A stretch of 64,000 bases of DNA from Nitzschia sp. pyKryTriq1 (Eukaryota > Bacillariophyta > Bacillariophyceae > Bacillariales > Bacillariaceae): NCBI GenBank assembly GCA_956465555.1, contig OY101125.1:1552501-1616500 (forward strand), in the 5' to 3' direction. The notes beneath the pieces were generated by a model. That model did no database searches. It was not told the DNA's origin and saw only the letters and a program-made list of their open reading frames with translations. This document shows, piece by piece, positions 11,671 through 22,653 of this stretch. Made by a program: the position numbers and the translations under genes. Positions within the stretch are counted from its first letter, which is position 1, and each line of letters opens with the position of its first letter.

Positions 11671-12547
11671 GATGATGATGTTGCGTTCAGTTTTGAGAGG
11701 AGAACCAATGTTCTTGCTGGTATCGAGTTTAATTTTGAATGGCGCCGCGTATTGACCATAATTTATGAGTCTTGCCGATGCGAACGTAATAGAAGCAGAA
11801 ACATTATTATCTCGTCTATCGATCGTCGCATCTTTTGGCTTGTTTTGCGCTTCTGGGAACGGAACTTTTTTCTGTTCGGCGTCTCTGGTGTTCTTTTTCT
11901 ACCCTGCATAGGCGAGGGATGAAGAACGGGCTGACAGCACTAACTGCAGGTTATTGTGCCATGGTAGACTTATTGTTGGTAGTCTCTCTCTAGCTAGTAG
12001 TAGCTAGTCGAGATAGGGACTACCGGTAGTAGTAGCGCCCCATCACTGGAGAAAGTTCAACATAGCTGGCCCAAGAAACTACTAAGTTTGGTGTTTGTTG
12101 TTTAGAGGATCAACCTCATTCATCATGTGTAGCATGTCCTCAAATAATGTCAACGAGGTTCCGAATAAATTCTCGATTCCTTTTCTTGTCAGACGCCCCT
12201 TCTCTCCCAGAGGTCCACAATCGCGCAACAATGGCTGTTTTACATATTCTATCAACTTAACGAAGTGATCTGGAGGACAAAAATGAAGTAAAACTTGGAA
12301 TTCCAAAATGGAAAATGGAATTCCAAAATGGAAAATGGAATTCCAAAATGGAAAATGGAATTCCATTTTCCAAAATGGAATCCTAGGGCTTATGTATTTA
12401 AATTGACACTTAGGATTTTCGGGTTCAACGGTTCGCTGCAATTCTGCCGATAGCCGGAGAAATCCCGAAATTACCGCAGGTTGCAGACGTCGGTTACCAA
12501 GGCAGGAGACCTGGTGGTACACTCGTACCGGTACGCAAGTACAGGTA
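11671..12547. repeat. Intergenic with a 20-bp tandem array
   Basis: Upstream region of HSF copy D. Three perfect 20-bp copies of TTCCAAAATGGAAAATGGAA occupy 12301-12360. They are followed by a 20-bp unit (12361-12380) that is itself a near-perfect hairpin, TTCCATTTT-CC-AAAATGGAA. A minus-strand frame across 12082-12621 has no recognisable protein character outside the repeat. The array lies ~170 bp from the left end of the pogo-like element. Confidence 0.6.
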
Positions 12548-13778
12548 CAGTCGGGTGTGCGATTTAACGGGGTTTTATTCCGTCTGGGGCACGATCTAAC
12601 GAGTGGATTCCCGCCAGTCATTTTTGTTCATGACTGAATCATGAGTCGGGACTCGGGTGTCTGTCGGTCCGTCAAAATATGTACTGTACGTACGGGACAC
12701 GGGACATACGTAAGCACCGGACATGGTGTAGCCAATGAAACCGGCGAAGAACATCAATAGGTGGGGGGTATGCCACACGACTTTTTACCGCATTTCCTCT
12801 CTACTAGTACCGGTAGAATTGTCATTGTTTCCGCTGCAGCAGCTGCCATGCCGCAACAACAACAACAACAACAACAACAATAACAACAACCATGAGTAGC
12901 AAACGACAGCGCTACAGTAATGCTGAAAAGGTTGAAGTGCTTGAGTATGATGCTATGGAGATTATGTCTCAAGTCTGGAGAAATATGAGTGAGGAGACAG
13001 TGGCTCGGTGCTGGATGAAAGCAGATATTTTGCCAATCACACAAACTGCCACTCTTGTACAACAGCATGGCAAAACAGCACCAACTTTGAAGGATCATCC
13101 ATTGGCCCCCAAGATTGAAGAGCTTGTTGTGATGCTCAAAGGTTTGAGAATCCCAAAGGATGCAGACGAATACGATCCAGTAGTTGAATCCGTCCGGCAC
13201 ATGATTGAAATGGTCGATTGTCAGGAGAAACCACTTGAGCACCACCTGGAGGAATGGGCCAATCTTGAGGCTTCGGAGGAAATTTCAGAATATCTCAGCA
13301 CTGAAAAGCTTGATGTCATCAATGCAACAACAATTAGTGAAGTCTTGAGTGATGAGGAAGAAGAAGAGATCAGTGACAATGATAGTGTGCAAGAAGAGGT
13401 GGAGGAGACTGCAGTTGATTATGCTGCGGTGACTGCCAAGTTGCTGGAGTTGCAGGAGTGTCTTGACTCTTCTGGTGCCACGGGTGCGGTCCTTTTCTTG
13501 AAAAAAGCGCGAGATGAAGTGTTTTCGCACAACCGCCGCGTCAAAATGAAAGAAGCGGAAGCCAAGAGTCGAAGCAGGCAGACGAGCATCAATGCCTTCT
13601 TTGGCCCAAAGTAGTCTAACCCACGCGCATGTCAGTACATTTTCTACGTGTTCCTTATTGTTTGCATTGTACGTAGAACCTAGTACATTTTCTACGTAGT
13701 TTCCGTTCATTATAGGGCGCGATTTAACGAGGAAGAAGCCGTTCTGACGTAGACCTCGTTAAATCGCACACCCGACTG
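12548..13778 (+). mobile_element. Short pogo/Tigger-like DNA transposon (Tc1-mariner group)
   Basis: The element is 1231 bp. Its ends are 22-bp perfect terminal inverted repeats beginning CAGTCGGGTGTG, each abutting a TA dinucleotide (12546-12547 and 13779-13780), the target duplication expected for pogo/Tc1-mariner elements. Both ends carry an extra inner copy of a GATTTAACGAGG-type word (about 12591-12605 and 13716-13733), typical of subterminal transposase sites. At the right end the outer and inner copies face each other and could form a hairpin. The only long frame (12892-13614) is a strongly shortened transposase, so this copy is non-autonomous. Perfect inverted repeats suggest a fairly young insertion between HSF copies D and E. 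Confidence 0.9.
12892..13614 (+). CDS. Internally deleted pogo/Tigger-like transposase remnant with C-terminal PIP box
   Basis: One open frame of 240 aa starting MSSKRQRYSNAEKVEVLEY, which looks like the first residues of a pogo-type helix-turn-helix. Almost at once it continues as the segment that normally follows the DDE core (MSEETVARCWMKADILP). The rest of the DNA-binding region and the whole DDE catalytic core are absent, so it cannot transpose by itself. The tail is acidic and coiled-coil-like and ends QTSINAFFGPK. QxxIxxFF is a PCNA-interacting (PIP) box; Drosophila pogo transposase is known to bind PCNA through such a motif. The frame is intact, so the protein may still be made. A CAA-repeat leader precedes the ATG. 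It could act as a DNA-binding or PCNA-binding repressor, which is speculation. Confidence 0.8.
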   Translation: MSSKRQRYSNAEKVEVLEYDAMEIMSQVWRNMSEETVARCWMKADILPITQTATLVQQHGKTAPTLKDHPLAPKIEELVVMLKGLRIPKDADEYDPVVESVRHMIEMVDCQEKPLEHHLEEWANLEASEEISEYLSTEKLDVINATTISEVLSDEEEEEISDNDSVQEEVEETAVDYAAVTAKLLELQECLDSSGATGAVLFLKKARDEVFSHNRRVKMKEAEAKSRSRQTSINAFFGPK

Positions 13779-14169
13779 TACGATAGGGCGAGGGCGTTCA
13801 GTGCGGGCAGTGCATGCCCTTGTAATTGACCAACTCGATCCACTAAAAGCGCTTGTAAAGATCTTTCCTTCCTCAATCTACCGTTATATTATGCTCCTAC
13901 AACTACACGATGTCTTATTATTATTTTGTTCAACAACACAACCAGCTGCTGCTAGAGCATGATACCTGCCACACAGTATAGGTAGAATGGAACAAAAATA
14001 TTTACTTTTTACATGCATTGACGTATACGGTACGGCACCCCCGATGTGCCGATATAATATGTGTGGTGATTATCATGGTGAACAAAACGACGAAGAACAA
14101 GCACTGCGTGATGTATGAGATGATGGGATGTGATATAATATAATTTACCGCGGTATGTGATGCGCAGTT
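13779..14169. other. Intergenic 3' of HSF copy E
   Basis: No gene seen; AT-rich with some trinucleotide runs. Confidence 0.4.
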
Positions 14170-15797
14170 TCAAAAATAATCGTCGCCAAGCCATCGGAAG
14201 GCTTGCTGACTCGGTGCTGGCGCAGCATGATCACCGGCATGATGATGATGATGATGATGATGATGATCAGCATCATTATTATTATCATTATCGACCATGA
14301 AAAATGAAGTAGTCTCGTCGAGATTGCCGACATCGCCGTCCATCATCATCATCATGCCGGAGTCAATGTCGAACAAGTCATCCGACACCATCATTCTTGC
14401 TGATGGTTTATTCAACAACGCTTGACTGGCAAAGCCGCCGTAGCCGCTTCCGCAGCCGCCCGCATTAGAACCATGGCAATGGACAGTGCTGTCTCCGGGG
14501 TAATAATATCGAGCGAAATCACCATCACCGGTAGCAGCAAAACAATCGACTTCTTCATTCGCTTGCTGCTGCTTCTGGATACTGTTAATCCTTTCCAATG
14601 TGGAGGAGCTCAGCTGCAGAATCTGCTCCGTGTATCGCTGCCTAGCGATGGCATTCATGGAAGGTCCAGTGCGCTGCATTGTCTCCAGTAGGTTTTTGAC
14701 CGATTGAAGAAGTTCAACGTGGTCCTTTGCTGCTGGTGCTGCTGCTGCTGGTGGTGGTGGAGCATCCCTCCTGATGCTGATGCTGATTCTGCTCGAGGAG
14801 GAGGAGGACATGGTCATGGCCGGCGAGTAATCATCATTATTGCGTTGTTGCCTTGATAGATCTGGGGACGAAACAACACTCGCCAAAGGATCATCGTTGT
14901 GGTGATGTGGTGTCACTAAAGAAGATAGATCCGGTGCGGATGCGCTCGTTTTCTTGCTTCTTCTTGCTGCTGCTGCTGCTGCTGCTGCTTCGTGGATCAT
15001 TCTCGGCGTGGTCGATGATGGCGATGTTGCTGATGAGCAATAAGACAACGCCGCCATGGAGCTACTACGAGAACGCCCCTTCATCTTGGTGTTGTTGTTG
15101 TTGTTGTTGTTGTTGTTTTTCACCTTGATGCGAACCATGAAGCGGCACAACGTGGGCTTGCCTTGGACAAAGAACTCGTGGGAGTAGCCCCCCTGCTCAG
15201 TGGGGCCTCCTTTCGTCAGTCTCGTAAAGTTATAAATGTTCACTGTCATGATCATACGGATTTAAATACGCGGACAAGGAAAAGGTGAAAAAGGCGAAAA
15301 GAAAGATAAGACTTGCTGTTCGGCGAAGACGAGGGGAACAAGGTGGAACTGTTGTACGAAGGTACTGTTCGACTACCGGTAATGTACTTACGCTGGCGCT
15401 GGAACGATTTGTATTGGGTTTGGCCTTCAAAGTAAATGGGAAGGATCTTTGTCGCAAACAAGTGTCGATCATGCACTTTGAACGACTTTCTGTCTTGCCA
15501 CGAGACCACATGCTCAAAACCCTTGAATTCGGCGTCATCCAACATGCGATGGAGCTGGTAGGGAAACGACCGAAGACCCGTCCCAGGGTTTGGCGCCCAC
15601 AACGACGAAGAAGACCGCAACGCGTCATCTTCGGTTTTGTACGGTAGAGACATCACGTCATCCTTGTCCTCCCCATTGTTGGAAGCAATCGCCGAGGATA
15701 AATTGCCGCTGTCGTTGTACTTGTGCTCATTCTTGTTCTTTTGTGGAACACCACATTGAGGATGATCGTCTGGTGTCACCATCGTCATGATTAGCAT
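14170..15797 (-). CDS. HSF-type transcription factor (copy E)
   Basis: Two exons (15797-15392 and 15242-14170) give 492 aa. The 149-bp intron (GTAAGT...ACAG) splits the same Leu codon as in the other copies. I chose the ATG at 15797; the frame stays open further upstream but has no ATG, only a TTG near 15926. The DNA-binding domain is near residues 70-140: LRSFPYQLHRML, FEHVVSW, KSFKVHDR, ILPIYFEGQ, YKSFQRQLNIYNFTR. It is followed by QGGYSHEFFVQGKP and LCRFMVRIKVK. A block LLETMQRTGPSM..IARQRYTEQILQLSSSTL is shared with copies D and F. The C-terminus is H-, N- and D-rich. A heat-shock element lies 133 bp upstream of the start. Confidence 0.9.
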
Positions 15798-17354
15798 ATT
15801 ATGTCTGGGTGGTACAGATAGTCTTCGATCTTTTTTATGCACCGTCGTCTGAATGTTGTTGCTATCAACTGAACAGGCAGCAGGTAAACTGGAAGAGGGC
15901 TTGCGGGAAAAGTGAGAACTTTGCAAGAAGAATTTTCGGGAGAATTCATTTGGCCCGATCGCTGTGCGGATACATATATTAGGAAGTTTCCTTCTGACTC
16001 AGAGAGTTAGTGCATTACTAGCTACTAGTAGTAGATTACTTGGCAATACCGTACAGGAGACTACCGGTACTCGTAGGAGTAGGGAATACGATCAAGTCGA
16101 CGGCAGCAGTAGGCCCTACAGTACCATTCTTTAATGGCAAGTTGCAAGTGGATAGGAGCGCTCTAGTTGAAGAACAAGAGGAGCGAACAACTAATAGTTC
16201 TGAATCTCCATCTTCCGATGGCTAGAGTGGAAGAAGCGTCCATCACAATGCATTATCAATCTGACGCAGCAGAGAACGCCGACCATCGGCTTCCTTCAAA
16301 CGCCGCAATACATAGTCTATTTGCAAATTCAAAAAACTGCATAAAACTTTTTCATCGATCCTATCCATCACCATTATTGCAGACCTTTAAAACACCCATC
16401 TTCATATATACAATCGACAATAATTATTATCAGTTATGGATTATTTGTGGTGGGTTCTCAGTAGTTCTCGCAGAAATTATTATTCTCCGCACAAGCCAAT
16501 AATTATCAGTTGTGGATTTCTAACAGTAATTTTTATTCTCCGCATGTATGTGTCAGGCATGTTCGCCATTTTTAAGTCGTACTTCTAGTTCAGGCCCTGA
16601 AACCGATTGCTTCTCTTTCAGCTTCTCTTTTTTTTTTTAAACTTTGCCGGTACCGGTACAGTACTGATGAACGAGTACAGTTAGCCGTACACGTACCAGG
16701 TTGTTGGATGAAGAAATTCCGCATACTAGTCCTATTAATCAAAAGAGTCATTATGACTTTCTTCCTTTCGCAGATCAATGTATCCAAAACCAAAAAACAA
16801 CGACCATGAAGAGATGAGAAGAAAGCTCACTTTGTTGCAAGAATTAGTCTACACCGTACCAACTACAGTACCGGTATCTACAACGTGTACGGATTGACGT
16901 CTGCCCGTCGTACTGAGTCAAAGTAGTCAATAGACATTGGCAGGGTTACCTTGGATCTTTTGACATCGAGCCATCAGACATCAGAGATGGATGGACCGTC
17001 GAGCAGTACCTGTGACTAACCCAACACAACAATCCGCCATCGACAATGGACGACGACTATCTCGACAGTTTAGCTAGGGATACGGCACTAGTAGAGCCGC
17101 TAAGGAGCCGCAACTCCAAACTATGATCACCGGACCACATCAGGTATCTTTTATCTTCTTTTCTTCGTAGTACCTTTAGTATGGGACCCTCTATTTGTTA
17201 TTCACATCGCAAACAACACAAGCAGCAACAACATCGTTTTTTTTAAAGGAATGATTACAATATAAAGCAAGTGTGGATGACTGCTGGGTCCGCGAAAGAA
17301 GAATGGTTGAACATAATATCATGAACAGCATCATAACACCATCGTCGTCGCTGC
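15798..17354. other. Intergenic between HSF copies E and F
   Basis: No gene recognised. It holds the HSE at 15930-15947. A small diverged tandem repeat at about 16422-16494 and 16496-16543 has the elements AATTATTATCAGTTATGGATT and TATTCTCCGCA in each copy. Several TACCGGTAC words occur near 16650 and 16870. Confidence 0.5.
15930..15947. promoter_or_regulatory. Four-unit heat-shock element upstream of HSF copy E
   Basis: Bases read GAA-TT-TTC-GG-GAG-AA-TTC: four alternating 5-bp HSE units with a single mismatch in the third (GAG instead of GAA). It lies 133 bp upstream of the start of HSF copy E, a normal promoter distance. Autoregulation by an HSF is inferred, since HSFs are known to bind this pattern. 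Confidence 0.65.
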
Positions 17355-18741
17355 TCATGAGAAGAAAAGGCTTGAAGATGATGCAGCACTTCTGTCGTCA
17401 GGAGTAAAATGATGCGTTGGGTTGGCCCAGAGTGCCGAAAATAGGCCATCAACTTGTCCTTCTTGTTGATCATGGAGATGATTGTCCTCGCCAAAATGAT
17501 CCCCATAATCATCAAAGAAGAGATCGTCGCCGAGATGAATCGATGCAGCAGAGTCGCCCATAAGGTTGGAAAAGCTTCCAGAATACTTCAAGAAGCTTTC
17601 GCGACGGAGCAGGTCAGTAGAATCACAAGGTGACTGTCGTGACGACAGGGGTAGAGCACAAGCGGCATGCTCGATCGTTCTTGCATGTTCTTCTTGAAAC
17701 AGGAATGCTGATGATGCATCGACTCTGGGACACGAGGATGCCAAGTTCTTCAGAGTTGAGGAGCTCAGCTCTAGAATCTTCTCGGTGTATCGCTTCCGAT
17801 CGACATCGTTCATCGTCGGCCCAGTGCGTTGGAGGGTTTCGAGTAGAGTCTTTACCGAGCGAAGAACAGTTTCAACCTTCATTTCATCTCTAGTGTTTCT
17901 TTGTGGTTCTCCTTGGGCCAGGGATCCTTCTTTGAACACACTTCTTTCGAGAGCACTGCTCAAGAAAATGTTCGAAACTGGTAGCACATCAGCACATCTT
18001 TGGATCGCGGCTGCCGCTAAAGAAGAAGAACCTCGCTTCTTACTCTTGATCTTGATGCGAACCATGAAGCGGCACATTTTAGGTTTTCCTTGAATAAAAC
18101 ACTCGTGGCTGTAGGCTCCTTTGTTTGAACCTTTCATATGTCTCACGAAGTTATATATGTTCACTGTAGATGTGTTTCAAAAGATGAAGGAGTAGCAGAC
18201 TTTGTGAGACTCGAACCAACAGAGGAGGGTTCTACTAGTAGTAGTACCTACTAGGACGATTTACGAAGCGACAGAAGATAGAAGACTTACGCTGGCGCTG
18301 GAAGGACTTGTACTTCGTTTGTCCTTCCAAATATCTAGGGAGAATCCATGTGGCAAACAAGTGCCTGTCGTGAATTTTGAACGACTTGCCACCGTCCTGC
18401 CAGGAGACCACATTAGTGAAGCCTTTCAGTTCGGCGTCATCCAACATTTCGTGAAGGCGAAACGGAAAAGCTTGAGCGCCGGTGACAGTAACCTCGGAAA
18501 GGAGCGGTGTTGGTTCCAGAAGCGGCTTCCAAGAATGATACTGTTTTTCAATGGAGCTATCTTCGAGGCTCCATGAGAAAGGAGCAGCGACCTCGTTGGC
18601 CTTTCTGCTGCTCGCGTTCTCGGGCGAGGAGCTTGCTTTGGGTGTCACAAAAGCGTAATCTTCTTTCGAGGAACAAGTCGTGGGTATCGATTGCGATACA
18701 GGCGTCAGATGATGAACAGTGGCACTCGTCTGGGATATCAT
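17355..18741 (-). CDS. HSF-type transcription factor (copy F)
   Basis: Two exons (18741-18291 and 18163-17355) give 419 aa. The 127-bp intron (GTAAGT...CTACAG) interrupts the conserved Leu codon. The DNA-binding domain is near residues 85-155: AQAFPFRLHEML, FTNVVSW, KSFKIHDR, ILPRYLEGQ, YKSFQRQLNIYNFVR. It is followed by KGAYSHECFIQGKP and MCRFMVRIKIKSKK. The block LLETLQRTGPTM..VDRKRYTEKILELSSSTL is the best-conserved version of the module shared with copies D and E. The acidic tail contains DDLFFDDYGD, a plausible activation region. It is the most upstream member of the array; the gene order A to F is collinear on the minus strand. Confidence 0.92.
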
Positions 18742-19859
18742 GTTCGAGGGTCTTCGGGTATGCGAGTATCGATTTTGATTGTCTGGTGCGATATTTTATG
18801 TCAACAAACAAATATCACTCATTTCTTTGGCATTGATGAAGAATAAAGTGGACACGCACAGAACATAATGATGTCGCACAACAAAGCTCCTGTGTTCGAC
18901 ACGGAACTCCCCAAACATTTGACATGCTGCCTTTAATTGCTTGTCGTCTTCATGGACGTTCCATTGTTCGACCCGGAGCTCCTCGACCTTCAGTTCCTCC
19001 GAAGGGCATATGCATGCACCGTTCTCATTCATAAAAGCAAGGGGGATTGAAGGTGAGCCGTGCTTCTCTTTTTCAGTAATATTCTGCTTGCTCGCTTGCT
19101 TGCTTCAACTTCAAACAACATGCCAGAATGGAATAGATAAAGATAGAGGGATAAAAAAATCGGAAATGAGAAGTTCAACAACGTGGCAGCAACGATTTCA
19201 AGTTCTTGCCTCTATTTGGATGGTCGAACAGTGCATTCTCTTCTGCAGCTTGTTTACTACTAGATAGTAGATTATGCCTCTTCTACTTTCTCCACCATTC
19301 TCTAACCTACCGGTACCGGTACGTACGATCTACTACCCAGTAGCCTCTGTACTGCTGCTTGAGTAGAGACTCGACTCTCTCTAGATAAAATGATAGAGAA
19401 CAACAACCATAAATCCTTTTCCATAAGAATTGTGGGCCAAGACAATCATTAAGTACAGTATGCGTCGCGGAATGCCACTAAAGTACAAGTACAGTACCTC
19501 CGTTCCCGGATCTCGCTCATACGGTACCTGGTACAGTAGATACAGTAGAATCAATCCCCCTTTTACAAACTGCATCATTGCAGTGTCCTGTCGACGTCAT
19601 CGGTCCGTCCGTCCCTCCCTCGACGTCATCCTGACACTGCGTGACGTCATAGCGTTCCTACTAGTCGTGACACCGCCGTCAATGACCAATGCATATCAAC
19701 TAGAGTCGATCCTTACTTCACAAACTTCACAAGACATCCAAGATCGCCATCACCACTACATTTATGATAAGTCGTTCGTGCCCCTGACACTTCACGACTA
19801 CCTTACGATTACAAAAGATTCATCTCTCAAAACAACCCAGAAAAATAGTCTCACTTCTT
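18742..19859. other. Intergenic upstream of HSF copy F
   Basis: No supported gene. A minus-strand frame at 18796-19032 has no family resemblance. TACCGGTAC words occur near 19310-19325. No convincing heat-shock element was found close to HSF copy F. Confidence 0.4.
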
Positions 19860-20310
19860 TTAATTTCATCTGAACGACATGCCGTGTCCGTTAATCGGCC
19901 ACCATGGCCACAACTCCAAAACATCGAAGCCGACACTCTCAGCCGCTACCCACGGACTGATGAAATAGCTCACTCTCTACTAACCAATCGTGTATCCAAT
20001 CCTGAACAAGCACGTACGAGTAGACTGGACTCGACCGCCGGCGCGCGTAGGCCCACGTAGCGCCAGTACAAATTTTGAAAGAATTGAAAACCGTGCTCGC
20101 AACCACGACAATGACAATACCTTTTTTGAACATTTCATTTTAACATACATATCAGAAGAAAAGGTAGAAAAGAAGTGCAATGACGGCCACGAACGAGCTA
20201 CTTGTTGTAGCAGTGATGTGAAATCGTCCTTTGCGGTCCCACTTCTCAATTATATTACTAGACCACCATTATTAAAAAGAAAGAGTACAGTCATGACCGC
20301 AATTCAATTG
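19860..20310 (+). mobile_element. Ty3/gypsy-like retrotransposon fossil (pol fragment)
   Basis: Translation shows IEADTLSRYPR, the motif found at the end of the RNase H region of Ty3/gypsy elements, followed by a region resembling the stretch before integrase. No terminal repeats were seen. It is a short, broken fragment with several breaks, probably old. Ends are approximate. Confidence 0.45.
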
Positions 20311-21097
20311 CGGTTCCAATGAGCGTAGTCACCTGCGCCAAAGTCCTATTGATCAAACCAGCATTGAAATAACCACCAGCATTGTGAACATCATCTACGG
20401 CGGTACTACTAGTACTTGTAGTACGTTCTTCGTACCAGTACGAGTCTACCAGTGGTAGAGGAGAATGGGTACTCTCGTAACCCCTCTCTGTACGTACAAG
20501 TATCGAACCAAGTAACCCCCCTCTATCGACGGGAACCAAGCCTTGGGGGGGGGGGGGGTACGAGTACCGGTAGCTGCCCATAGTAGTACCAATACAGCAG
20601 TGTGTACTCTACCCATCGGAGTCTGACGACTGACCCGAATGACCGTCTGGCTGGCTGTACAGGTACGTACGTCATTCATACGAGTACTGGTACGGTAGGA
20701 GGTTGAAGTTCATCATTATTATTTGATCAAGCCTTGATCAAGCTTCCGCCCGCGCGTTCGTACCGTACAGTACCTGGTACAAGGACAAGCACGCGCGTTG
20801 AGAGGCGAAGAACGAACGAATGAACGCACAGGCGATGATTAGCATGACTGGCGATCGATGTGACCAACTGACACCACGAGGAATACAGTAATAATAAAGG
20901 GCCCACACTCGCATGAGTACATTACCGGAACTACTACAAGTCGTGAAAAAAACGCGCACGAGTACCGGTCCTACTGTACGCGTAGTAACATCCGGTATCG
21001 CGGCGGTCTTTCTCAGGCAGTGCGTTGCACTTGCAGCGCTGTATTTCCTTTGCGTTTTTTCTTCATTGACTGCTGTGCATTGTGCATACTATTGACC
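20311..21097. other. Intergenic upstream of the bHLH gene
   Basis: No gene seen. It contains a 14-base G run (about 20545-20558) next to TACGAGTACCGGTA words, and a conspicuous density of GTAC palindromes between 20400 and 20980. Confidence 0.5.
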
Positions 21098-22653
21098 ATG
21101 GCAAACAGTAATCCGTCCAGCCCCTCTCATTTCGGCTTGGCTGGAAACTTTAGCCATGATGATCTCCAAGAACTCTTGGGTGCCATGACGGCAGAGCACA
21201 ACCATCATCATCATCATCATTCGAGAGGAGGAGGCGAAGACGACGCTTCGTCTGTCGATCGTCCGGGTGGTGGTGAAGATAACGATGACAATGAGATTGA
21301 GGATGAAGTCAGGGCCCAAGCTCGGTCTGAGCGCAAACGAAGTCGGGAAAAGCAACGGAGGTCCGATGTGAATCGCCAGTTTGCGGATTTGACGGCGCTG
21401 TTGAAGCAAATCGAGGCCGAAGAGGCTGAGGAGGATCAAACGGTGGCGCGGCTTGCCTTCAGTCCAACGAATCGGGTAGACATGATTGCTCGCACCATTA
21501 CTCATTTGGAGCGTCTTCGAGCCATCAACAAGCGGCGGAGGAAGGAGGTGGAGAGCTTGCAAGTGCAATTGGATCAAGCGAAAAAGGCGGGGGAAGACAC
21601 GGCGGCCAAGCTGAAGGAAGTCATGTTCAACCAGCCGGCGCAAAGCACCAAACAAGTGAGTGATGTGCACGTGCATATGATGTGCCTTTGTTCGTGGAAT
21701 GATGGGATGTATAATATTGATTCCACGCTAACGCATTTCTTCTCGCTCAGGTCATGATGATGGTTCCAATGATGCTCAATGCCGACGGCAGCGCTGCTTG
21801 CGGTGCTGGTGCTGCCATGTCGATGATGAACATGAACCCTATGGTGAACTCGTTCATGATGCCCCAACCATTCATGATGCCTCCTCCACCGGCGGCCGCC
21901 GCTGCTCCTGCCATGAACCCACAACAACAACAGCCCATGTTTTCGCCGTTTGCCATGGCGCCACAGGCTCAGCAGCAGCAGCAACATTTGCCGCCACCCG
22001 CCGCCGCTCAAGTCCCCTCTGCGACTGGTGGTGCACCACCAGCTCCAGCTCAGGCGTCGCAATCTCAATTTGCTACTACTATCACCGGCAATACTAACAA
22101 CCACCACCCCGCACCCGTTCCCATAATGCCTGCCAATACCAATCCATTTGCGGCTGCGTTTGCGTCGTCCCAGCAACAACAACAACAACAACAACAGGCA
22201 GCGCTGATGCAAAACCAAATGTCCTATTTCATGAATCAACAACAGCAACAGCATCATCAACCGCAACCCTTTTTGATGCCGACAAGTCACCAACAGCCAC
22301 AGCATCAACCACAAATGATGCAAGTGCCAGCCACCAACAATAACAATATGATGATGATGATGGCTCCAAGTAGTGGCGGTGCGGACGTACCGCCATCGGC
22401 AGCTTCGAGCAGTCATGCTCCACAAGCATCGGTGCCCGCCACCACCATCATGATGAATGGTGCTACTACTACTACTAGTAGTAGCAGTAGTGACCATCCG
22501 TCCTCAAGTTATAATAATGTCGCGGCTCCTAATATTTCTTCTGTGGGTGACGATACGGCTGCTAACGGCGGCAACGCTGGCGAATCGAAATCACCACCGC
22601 CGGGGCAACAACAGGGATTACAAGGGGGAAGCAATTTGGCGCATTGTGCGTAA
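21098..22653 (+). CDS. bHLH transcription factor with Q/M/P-rich C-terminal region
   Basis: Two exons, 21098-21655 and 21751-22653, give 486 aa. The 95-bp phase-0 intron runs from GTGAGT to CTCGCTCAG. A His run lies at residues 36-41. The bHLH domain spans about 76-145: the basic region ERKRSREKQRRSDVN carries the Glu and Arg needed for E-box contact, then helix 1 (FADLTALLKQIE), an acidic loop, and helix 2 starting NRVDMIARTITHLERLR. It continues into a Lys/Gln-rich helix that may be a short zipper. The second exon is almost entirely M, P, A and Q repeats, as in many activation domains. It most likely dimerises and binds E-box promoter DNA in the nucleus. The ATG at 21098 follows GACC; an upstream in-frame extension to 21020 looks like leader sequence. 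Confidence 0.88.

Noticed and set aside
11846-11872. GGAACGGAACTTTTTTC as a heat-shock element for HSF copy D
   Set aside because: The GAA units are in direct rather than alternating orientation and the third unit is degenerate.
12082-12621. 179-aa minus-strand frame near the pogo-like element
   Set aside because: Crosses the 20-bp tandem array and the transposon's left end; no recognisable domain outside the repeat.
12754-13245. 163-aa minus-strand frame inside the pogo-like element
   Set aside because: Antisense to the transposase remnant, whose sense frame has recognisable pogo-type segments and a C-terminal PIP box.
18796-19032. 78-aa minus-strand frame upstream of HSF copy F
   Set aside because: No recognisable motif or start context; probably leader or intergenic sequence.
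21574-22497. 307-aa minus-strand frame opposite the bHLH gene
   Set aside because: Antisense of Q/M/P/H codon runs (giving L, H, W, G); the sense strand has a clear bHLH domain and splice sites.
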